Positions 56,580 through 64,000 of a stretch of 64,000 bases of DNA are shown here, piece by piece; the stretch's first letter is position 1, and the number at the start of each line of letters is the position of its first letter. The position numbers and the translations under genes are program-made. The notes beneath the pieces are model-generated. The model was given only the letters and a program-made list of their open reading frames with translations, did not search any database and was not told the DNA's origin. Origin of the DNA: Sesamum alatum (lineage: Eukaryota > Streptophyta > Magnoliopsida > Lamiales > Pedaliaceae); NCBI GenBank assembly GCA_034509735.1, contig JACGWO010000005.1, positions 25,600,383 through 25,664,382 of the forward strand. The letters run 5' to 3'.

Positions 56580-57719
56580 CGGTGTCAAACAAAACCATGG
56601 AAAGAATCATGAGACAAGACTCTAATCTCAGCCCATACGATGGATTTAGGATTGAAGGAATCGGAAGAGTCCTTAACCAGATAGGACTGAACCAGAGGAA
56701 ACATCATATCATCTACAAAGTAAGTTCAGGTGAGTTTGCAATTCCTATGGAACTTACTGGTAATGTTATGGAAATGCAGCTTATTCCTAAAGAAGAAATT
56801 CTTGAAGAATTAAGTAAACTTAGAGAGGAAGTAGCGGTTACTATGAAATGGATCCACATAGGAGCTATTGAAGTAGTAATAAAAGCAACTTTTAAGGAAG
56901 GAATTGATTCAGAAATACATTTGTCAATAATGGATAGAAGAATCAATAACTTAAGAGATGGTTGTCTTGGGACAATGATAGGAAATTTGTATGCAATTGA
57001 TGTTTGACATTCATCCTAGGATAGCATACAACCTAGCGGACCAAGATTTCAGTAGAGTCTTAACCCTTCATCAGGATTTTAAAAGAAAGGATCTTATGAA
57101 GGATGGGAATAGACCATATTCTATAACATATAGAATAGCTTATGCCCTTTCCAACACACATCATTCTGATTTATTTCATAGGAAAGAGTATATTGAAATT
57201 CCTAGAATTTTCAAGGAATTCGCTAAGGTAATGACACCAGATCCTATTAGAATACCTAGAATAGGTGGTGGTGATATCTTGATAAAAGATCACCCGATTT
57301 TAGATCGAACCCTTAGTTCTAAAACTGAATTTAGTAGCAGGATGTCCTTTTCAGAAGATAGGATTATGGCCTATAAAGGAAAGGAACCCGAGTTGTTAAA
57401 GCCTCGAGCTATTAGGGTGGATAATGTAAAACTTAGATGCCCTGAAAGCTGGAAACAAATCCAAGTTATATTTGACATCACTAGAACAGAAAATTGTTTT
57501 CCTTGTGATGACTTATACCATCTGCAACAACCTGTTGTGGGAAAATATGAAGGTATGCTAGAAATAGCAGGCCATGAGATTATTGTTACAGGTATTGCAG
57601 GACGAGAAAATGGGATAATGACTCTAGGAATAAATTTCCTTGAAGATCATAAACCTTGGGGAAGAAAAGGTAATGGTATGGAATTCAGTTTGGATGGTTA
57701 TACCATTAGAATTGAATGA
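56580..57719 (+). pseudogene. Pararetrovirus movement-protein region
   Basis: The first frame (to 57007) contains the 30K-superfamily hallmark around WIHIGAIEVVIKATF, with the conserved Asp in SIMDRRINN (56850-56945). A frameshift near 56990 moves the reading to a second frame (56991-57719) with the remaining part, including CPESWKQIQVIFDI, and a long C-terminal extension. Movement proteins open plasmodesmata for cell-to-cell spread. The frameshift breaks this one. Confidence 0.75.
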
Positions 57720-58519
57720 CGAGCCCCTTTTCTATATACATATCTGTTGGTATGTTGTATGAACAATATAAGTCAGAATATTTTGCAGCTTATATTGACT
57801 CAGGATCAGGGATTTGCATGGCAAAACCCGGTGTGTTTCCTAGCGAAGCTATGGAATCATTACCCATTATTGCAGGAAGGGATTTTTCACAAAAAATTCT
57901 AGTACTCAATAAGGGTATACGAGAAGCAAAAATCATGATTGGAGGGGCATTTGGAACACCTTGGTTCAAGGTAAAAACACCTCCTATCTACTTTCATGAT
58001 ACGGGAGCAAATATTTTGCTAGGTAATAATTTCATCCAGACCTTTGCAAAATATGTCCAGGATAACCACAAGAATCTGTTGATTTTTACTACTAACTGTG
58101 GTAGTGAGATACAGGTTTTGCGAAGAGAAAAGGCATTTAACAAGATCATGCCCATAAATTTTCGCAGCAAACGTGGTGATGATGCCAAATGGACTCATCC
58201 AAAAATGCAAGATAAAAGAAAATTTGGTAAGGCTCTTTTGTCTTTCAGGCAACAGGGTTTCAGTGATGCTTCTGAAGAAGATCTTAGGACCTTAAAAGAA
58301 GCCATACAAGAGTACAAGTCATTGGACATAGACGGAGAGAGTAAAATTTCTCTTGAAAATGTCAAAAGGCTTATCCAGAGGAACTTCAATGAAAACCCTT
58401 TGGCATGGTGGGATAAAAACAAGATCGAGGCTACTCTAAAGGTCAAAGAGGAATGCAAGTACGAGTATGTCCGATACAAGCCCATCCAAATGAACATAGA
58501 GGATAAGAAAGATATGTAG
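57716..58519 (+). pseudogene. Pararetrovirus aspartic protease
   Basis: The frame starts four bases before the end of the previous one (ATGA overlap). The active site is IDSGSG (Asp at 57797), with the family's second landmark ANILLGNNF near 58005-58030. It fits the caulimovirid A3-type protease that cleaves the viral polyprotein. The frame continues as a linker towards reverse transcriptase and stops with TAG at 58517-58519. Confidence 0.8.
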
Positions 58520-59757
58520 GAGATCATCAAAGAGCATATCAATCTTAGACTCATTGAGCCTGGAGTCTCTGCCTATAGTAGCCCTGGTTTTCTGGTAAGA
58601 AATCATGGTGAGATAAAAAGAGGTAAACCCAGGTTAGTTATTAACTATCAAGGCATCAATAGAATATTACAATTTGATGGTTATTACATCCCAAGTAGAG
58701 AACACTTAATTGATTGCATTAAAGGAGCTAAAGCGTTTTCTAAGTTTGATTGCAAATCTGGATTCTATCAGATTAAGATGGAAAATGATTCAAAAAAATA
58801 TACTGCATTTTCCACACCTCATGGACAATATATCTGGAATGTACTTCCAATGGGACTTGCCAATGCACCCCAGATATTTCAAAGAAAGATGGATAATCTT
58901 TTCAAAGACTATCTAGAGTTTATGTTTGTTTACATAGACGATATCTTGATTGCATCTAAAAATATACAAGATCATATTAGACATCTTGAAATATTTTCCG
59001 ATGCATGCCATAAGGAAGGACTAGTGCTCTCTGAAAAGAAAGCCATTATAGCTGTCAATAAAATTGAATTTCTAGGAATTCTTATTGACGAGGCAGGTAT
59101 TGAGTTGCAGGAACACATTGTAGAAAAGATTCGCAATTTTCCTGACACCTTTAAAGATAAGAAGCAACTCCAAAGCTTCTTGGGAGTTGTCAATTTTGCA
59201 GGAATCTTTATCAAGGACCTTGCAAAATACAGAAAGGATTTCCGTCCACTCCTGAAAGAAACAGAAAGTTCAAAGTGGAAATGGGAGGAAATTCATACGC
59301 AAAGGGTCCGGGAGTTAAAACAAATTTGCAATAGCCTACCAAAGCTTGCGATTCCCCAAGACGAAGATGAGTTGGTAGTTTACACGGACGCCAACGATTA
59401 CAGATGGGCAGCAGTGCTCATGAGAAAGACGGCTACTGGCGAAGAGCCATGTAGATACACAGGAGGATTGTTCACCGAACAACAAGCCAAATTATGGCAT
59501 ATTAACGAGAAGGAATTCTTTGCAGTTTGGAAGGCTTTCAAAAATGGCCTTTGTTCTTACTAGCCAAAGAATTTACATTAAAAGTTGATAATATGAATGT
59601 TAAGGCTTTCTTAAAAAATAAACTTGAATCAAAGATTGAGAAAGCTCGTATTATTAGGTGGCAGGCAGAATGCCAATATTATTGTTATGATATTGTCATT
59701 ATCAAATCTCATGAAAATATTCTTGCAGATTTCTTAACAAGAGATAGAGGCAGCTGA
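58520..59757 (+). pseudogene. Pararetrovirus reverse transcriptase and RNase H
   Basis: After the TAG at 58517 the fingers region (SAYSSPGFLVRN, 58565-58605) leads into the palm with SKFDCKSGFYQI (58740), the GLANAPQIFQ block and YIDD at 58931-58942. RNase H follows with VYTDAND (59379-59399) and EKEFFAVWKAFKN (59510-59545). A frameshift near 59550 and a further frame (59527-59757) with ILADFLTRD complete the domain. The catalytic motifs are preserved, but at least one stop and one frameshift divide them. Confidence 0.88.
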
Positions 59758-61058
59758 AGCAGACTCCGTCATCATCAGGCTCAGACACCTCAGGGAGAAC
59801 CTTGAGGAGATTGATAAGAGATTTGGACAGCTAACAATTAAAGCCCAAATAGCTGGCCAAGTCCAACGAGCTGATCTGGACACTGTCCAGAGCGCCATCA
59901 GGAGTACCAAACTTGGTGCGAGCTCGTTATGGGACGACCTACTGGAACCAATTCGAAAGGCATCGTCTTCGGTGATAGCCCGAGAATTAAGAGAGCAGGG
60001 CTCTAAACCTGCAATTAGAGAACAGGGCTCTAAACCTGTAGCGGCAGATTCAAGTACTGCTTGCACAAGGCCATCGCCAGACTCTGGTGAACAGGCAAAA
60101 GTTGAGTTACAGGAAGTGCAAACTCCTGATAATTCAAGTCAACCCAGCACCTCTGGGGTAAAAGAGGAAGAGATTAACCTTAGGCCAATGACGGGCACCT
60201 CTAAGGTTAATACTAATGAAGCTTTATCTTCTGTTTCCGCTTGGCAGGATCATCAGAGATCATGGGAAAAACTTGTTTTCTCGTAAAGGTATAAGCCCAG
60301 GCAAGACCATCGTAGACACATCCGGAAAATATAACAGAATCTGGATGATCGAAGGGTCTAAACCAGAAGAGGTACGAGAGTGGTATGATTTTGGAGCCCT
60401 TGCTTCAGTTCATACTACGTCACCAAGCTTTCCGGAAATCTCGAAACTTCCGGAATGGATTAGTGGGGCGGTATATGACGCATGGCAAAACAATCCCCAC
60501 CTTAAACGAGGAGATATTTTGGAGCTCAAGTTCATTTCCATAGCTCCAGAAATCGCAGGAAGGGGGTCTCACCCAGCATTCCATTTCATCAAATTGCAGA
60601 GACCAGACATGGTAGCTTTCAACCGAGTCAAGGCTGCCACAAGAGAGGCTCCCCTGGTGTCTTCCCTTAGTGAAGATGACATATCCACTAGAAGAGCATG
60701 GGGATACTGGGTCTGTCTCACAGAGATGGATAAGGTCAAATATCCATTTAAAATATTTTCCAATAAATTAAATGGATCATTCCTGTTAAACTCCATGACA
60801 GGAAAGAGCACTGAGTTTGCAGAAAGCTTGTTTGAAAAGAAAAGAATGCTTATATGGGAAAATAAGTTGCCTGCAACAGAGAACACAAGGAAGAAAGCAT
60901 GCAACATGATGCATGTAGGACAATGGCATAACCACTTATGCCCTTGTTGTGAAAAACAGGAAAAGCCCTTGTTCGAAACAAAGATTCGGGTAACTCAAAA
61001 TAAATCCGAACCAAGACCAGAGAAGGGCAAAAGAAAGGATTTTTACAAAGGGAGGTAA
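59758..61058 (+). pseudogene. Pararetrovirus transactivator-like protein
   Basis: It follows the RNase H end in another frame. The N-terminal part (to about 60286) is helical then Ser/Pro-rich, with a 27-bp tandem repeat coding REQGSKP twice (59991-60044). The second frame (60216-61058) has an aromatic core (REWYDFGALASV, AVYDAWQNN) and a Cys/His end (CPCCEKQEK at 60940-60965). Position after RNase H and before the promoter matches ORF VI-type transactivators, but the sequence match is weak by eye. A frameshift near 60240 separates the halves. Confidence 0.55.
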
Positions 61059-61220
61059 AACCCTCAAGATGTAAAAAATCAAAAAGGAGACTGTCGACAG
61101 AAGAAGACAAAAGGGCCAACAGTCAGAAAGACAAATGACACCAGCTGGCAAGCACATGGCCGACAAGGCATAATGACCACAGTTGGAAAGATGAAAGACA
61201 AAGTTGGTGACGAACGCAGT

Positions 61221-61280
61221 GACGTCACCCAAAAAACAAGATTGAAGTCCGGGTTTGAAGTCTGCGGACTATTATAAATA
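61221..61280 (+). promoter_or_regulatory. Pararetrovirus promoter with TGACGTCA and TATA box
   Basis: A palindromic bZIP-type site TGACGTCA (61221-61228) lies 45 nt before TATAAATA (61273-61280), the layout of caulimovirid pregenomic RNA promoters. Transcription would start near 61305. Confidence 0.7.
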
Positions 61281-61489
61281 GAGAGGTAGGAAGCAGATGG
61301 GGATCATCAGAAAAACTTCTCTACTCTTCAGAAAAATAAAATTGTGTCTTTAAAATTTTCTAAGTATCAGGTTATCTAGTGTATGGGGTTATCCCCAACC
61401 AGTCAAGTCCTCTCCTATATGAGAGGCTAAATAGTTCTCTCCTCCGATAGGGGGCTAAAATGTCTATGTAATATTCCAAATATTTCTTC

Positions 61490-61495
61490 AATAAA
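61490..61495 (+). terminator. Pararetrovirus poly(A) signal
   Basis: AATAAA about 185 nt downstream of the inferred start site, as in caulimovirids, where the signal lies within the terminally redundant part of the RNA. Another AATAAA is at 61335. Confidence 0.55.
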
Positions 61496-61947
61496 TTATA
61501 GGCTTCTATTCAATTTGTTTACCCAAAATATTATTAAGTCTCCATTATTGGAATACTTTTACGCCCTAAGGTAGGAAACGAAATAGGGTTGTGCTTATTA
61601 CTGCTGAAGGAGCCAAGGATCCACGAACCATCTGCTGCGGTAGTGTGGTTGGAGGAAGTCTGTAAAACCGAGGACTTGGAATCCCGGCAGCAAGGCGGTC
61701 AAACAAGGTATGAATTTATAGAGGCTTAATTTCATTTCGGAAGCATGTTGGGCCACTTTGAGAGCATGAGGAGGGACTAATTGTGTCTTAGCCTCAAAAG
61801 GGCAAAATGGTCTTAATTGAGCTAAAGGAGCGAATCTACGCAAAATTGAAAGATAAAGGACTAAATCTAATACTGTCAAAGTTAAAGGACTAAAAGGAAT
61901 TTTGGGCAAAGTTAGAGGACAAAAATATTCTTTTTCCCTTAATTTAA

Positions 61948-62274
61948 ACTAAGTAAAATCTGGGCTATTGAATTTTTTGTTGAATTTGGACCCTTGATTC
62001 AAATCTAATGAAATCTAACCGTTGATCTATGAAATTTTAACCACTAGATTTAAACAAACAAGATCTGATGATTCATAAATTAAGATGCCAAATAATTTTA
62101 TTGTTAAAAATTAAGGCCCGCTTGCATGAAGGGCGAGTGCAGTACACCTCCCAGGTTGAGGGGGTGTTTTGCTATATTTTGAGAATTACAGGGGGTTTTT
62201 TTAGTGTTTTATTTTTCACCGGAGGGTTTTTTAAACATTTCTGTAAACACATGAGGAAAAATTACATTTTACCC
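61948..62274. other. Right arm of the outer MULE
   Basis: Non-coding. 62140-62274 is the terminal inverted repeat paired with 54235-54370; 61948-62140 has no counterpart seen. Confidence 0.7.
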
Positions 62275-62284
62275 CCAGAATATA

Positions 62285-62761
62285 CTATCTAAAATGCCAT
62301 AGTTACATTAGTCACTACTGCAGTGGGATGAAGAAGTTCTCTTTGTTATTATTGTATGTGAAAAAAATGGAAAGGAATAAAAAAAGAGCACACTTTGTAG
62401 AATTGTGGAGAAGCAGCAAGGAGAAGCAAAAACAGGGCAATGAATAATAGCAGCATTTATCAAGTCAGACTTGGGGGGCAGTGCCAATGTAATTTACCCT
62501 GTCATAAAAGAAATACACTCTTCATCCTGAGATGATAATACTTCCATTTACTGTTTTAGATCAGTCATTTTGACCATTTTTCAAGCACACTAATAGATAA
62601 TTAGTCCTGTCTTCAACTTAATTGAATGATTAGATAGCATACTAAAGATCTAGGTTCAGCAATTTAGACGGCACAAAGATAGAAAGGAAAAAGGGCGAAT
62701 GTGACCTAGCAGTAGTCGGACTTGGTTTGAAGCTGATATGAATGGCGATTGAGTGGAATAA
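62285..62761. other. Intergenic or 3' untranslated DNA of the ankyrin gene
   Basis: No gene or repeat recognised between the outer MULE target duplication and the stop codon of the ankyrin gene. Confidence 0.4.
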
Positions 62762-63960
62762 TCAATCAAAAATGCTGGGACCATATGTGCATTTGATCAT
62801 ATTAAGAACTGGAGGAAACTGTAGGTAGGCAAACAAGGCCACCGGCACACAAGCCAACGGTATAATTGGTACGAGGATGAGGCTATTACTTTGAGCAGCA
62901 ACAAGGAACATAGTGGAACCAAAGGCAACCACCAGAGATGTTACAGAGAGGAAGAGAGAAATGAGACCAATTATCAATCTATTCGGCAGCGCGTATAGGA
63001 AATCATTGACGGAGTAATGGGTAGTCAAAATAGATAAGAAGGATAGAACAGTAGAAACTGATGAGAGAAGTGCAAGAGCATCGGCAATGACAAATAGTAG
63101 AAAAGCCTTTTCGGTAGAGAAAATTGGGAGGGCGGTGCTGTTGTTGTCCCACCAGGCACTGTTATTGCAGCAGCAAATGCAACAGTGGCAATGAGCAATG
63201 CAGCAACTGTGCATGCAGTTGCCATGCCTATCATCCATTGTGTTTCAGATTCGACTAAGCAGCGGTGTTCCCTATCAAATACTTGAAATGGTGTGTGACC
63301 ATAAGCATTCCTGGACTTCCTTTGTTGGGGCAGTACAAATTTCTCTACTTGCTGTGATGAAAAATGGAGTAAATGTTCATGAGATGTCGTTATGACCATC
63401 GCCAAAGAAGAGAAAAGAACTAAAACTGGAATGGGAGAAGATTACACTAACAGCATGACTAAAATAAGCTTAATTAAGAAAACTAGTTTAGTTTACCGTG
63501 TACCACTGCAGTTCGCGCTGCATCATAAGAACAGCTCCAGCATTAATACAAAGTGTAGTATGTTGTTCCTCCCATCATCCATCAATAGCCATGAAAATGT
63601 ATTATATTGTTCTCGATGTTGACGAGCAATCTTAAGTATCTTGTCGCGATGGCACATTACTGCAAGATGAAACACTGAGCGTTTCCTTTCATCTACAAAG
63701 GTTATTGCTTTAGGAAAGGAGTTGAGAATTTCTTGGACAATTTCATGTATTCCATTTTGTGCCGCAACAAGGAATGGCTCCCTGAGTGTGGATGCAGCTT
63801 TTGCATTATCCAAGCATTTAATTTCTGAGCACACTCGTTTTATTAGGCGAAGTACTTGATAATGCCTGACTTTTGTCACACGAATGACTCCAAGGCCATG
63901 ATTGGTACGATGGAATGACGTGGGAATGGAATTGATATTTTCAAATTTATTCTTATACAT
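62762..63960 (-). pseudogene. Ankyrin-repeat PGG-domain membrane protein, 3' part, frameshifted
   Basis: The only host-type gene in the window; it extends past the right edge. The first visible exon (63497-63960) has ankyrin repeats (EPFLVAAQNGIHEIVQEILN, RSVFHLAVMCHRDKIL, DDGRNNILHF). A GT-AG intron fits at 63352-63496 (145 nt). The last exon has AYGHTPFQVFDREHRCLVE and the PGG domain start WMIGMATACTVAALLIATVA with ITVPGG, then further membrane helices to ...GPSIFD and stop at 62762-62764. Two frameshifts are visible: near 63545, before the exon end, and at the PGG triplet (63149-63157). Relatives act at membranes in stress and defence signalling. Pseudogene or sequence errors. Confidence 0.8.
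63352..63496 (-). other. Intron of the ankyrin/PGG gene
   Basis: The minus strand reads TACACG then GTAAAC at the donor and CATCACAG then CAAGTAGAG at the acceptor, joining an RELQW-type exon end to QVEKFVLPQ, a junction typical of this family. Confidence 0.65.
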
Positions 63961-64000
63961 ATGATTGGTATAATTAAAAGAAGGAATCGGTCATTCCATA

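Larger units (their letters stand above)
55340..61740 (+). other. Endogenous pararetrovirus (Caulimoviridae), near full length, broken
   Basis: A 6.4-kb linear copy that begins just before the tRNA-Met primer-binding site and ends in the viral leader, i.e. opened near the minus-strand gap. Order: coiled-coil/coat-protein remnants with a CCHC knuckle, movement protein, aspartic protease, reverse transcriptase, RNase H, a transactivator-like protein, promoter and poly(A) signal. Coat protein before movement protein is the order of cavemo- and solendoviruses. A movement protein excludes an LTR retrotransposon. Stops and frameshifts occur in most frames and much of the coat-protein core seems absent, so the copy is defective. 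Boundaries are approximate. Confidence 0.85.
55152..61938. mobile_element. Inner TIR element (MULE-like) carrying a pararetrovirus
   Basis: Ends GGGGAAAATATTAGTTTAGTCC and the inverted GGACAAAAATATTC...TTTTTCCC, with repeated TTTAGTCC(T/G)TTAACTTT phrases in both arms for more than 100 bp, a MULE end type common in dicots. The flanks are TTAATTTAA on both sides (55143-55151 and 61939-61947), a 9-bp duplication, although AT-only. Between the arms (about 55330-61740) lies viral sequence only. Confidence 0.8.
54235..62274. mobile_element. Outer MULE-like TIR element containing a second element
   Basis: The ends are TGGTAAAATGCAATT and AATTACATTTTACCC, with terminal inverted repeats recognisable over about 120 bp (shared GAAAAATAAAACACTAAAAA and TTCTCAAAATATAGCAAA). 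The flanks are a perfect 10-bp duplication CCAGAATATA (54225-54234 and 62275-62284). Without the inner element at 55152-61938 and one target copy it would be about 1.24 kb, with a GC-rich core, i.e. a non-autonomous MULE. No transposase was seen. Confidence 0.9.

Noticed and set aside
55152..61938. Reading the virus region as an LTR retrotransposon because of its tRNA-Met primer site
   Set aside because: The flanking repeats are inverted, not direct, and a movement-protein motif and viral-type promoter are present.

Overview
This is a flowering-plant nuclear window (probably a eudicot), built almost entirely of nested and decayed transposable elements. The evidence for a plant is the plant-type Ty3/Gypsy (Tat lineage) and Ty1/Copia polyproteins, a plant LINE with a C-terminal RNase H, Mutator-like (MULE) terminal-inverted-repeat elements, an integrated plant pararetrovirus, and one ankyrin/PGG-type host gene at the right edge. 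Almost every coding region is broken by stops or frameshifts. No rRNA, tRNA or CRISPR was seen.

Layout. 1-14141: 3' part of a Tat-type Gypsy element (element 1, + strand; its pol lies off the left edge). It has a spliced gene on the antisense strand and its 3' LTR at 13358-14141. A Copia element (3474-9900) and a 2011-bp solo LTR of the same Copia family (11167-13177, with a CTATC target duplication) sit inside it. A 1.26-kb piece of the Gypsy antisense gene is present twice (2210-3473 and 9901-11166), always followed by the Copia LTR, which implies a tandem duplication. 14142-19403: AT-rich DNA with a 614-bp higher-order tandem repeat. 19404-30100: Gypsy element 2, same family, opposite orientation, both LTRs present, inserted into a (TA)n tract. 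30101-34040: AT-rich DNA with remnants of a MULE transposase and a GRF zinc-finger gene. 34041-38623: Copia element 2 (minus), without gag. 38640-41250: a LINE whose middle 1.74 kb is inverted in place. 41899-43215: Tourist-like TIR element holding a 430-bp GT/GA microsatellite. About 44215-53990: Gypsy element 3 (minus), its antisense gene apparently split by a 1355-bp MULE (44560-45914, perfect 9-bp target duplication) that carries a GRF zinc-finger fragment and a GC-rich island. 54235-62274: a MULE-like element (perfect 10-bp duplication) that contains a second TIR element (55152-61938, 9-bp duplication), which in turn contains a near-complete but broken endogenous pararetrovirus. 62762-63960: 3' end of an ankyrin/PGG membrane-protein gene on the minus strand, with two frameshifts.

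The most notable structures are the three-level nesting around the pararetrovirus, the antisense Gypsy gene whose TATA box is seen in three copies and whose two introns are seen in three elements, the in-place LINE inversion, and the Gypsy/Copia tandem duplication. Junctions given to the base were read by eye from repeats and target-site duplications; domain assignments come from motif recognition, not database searches.
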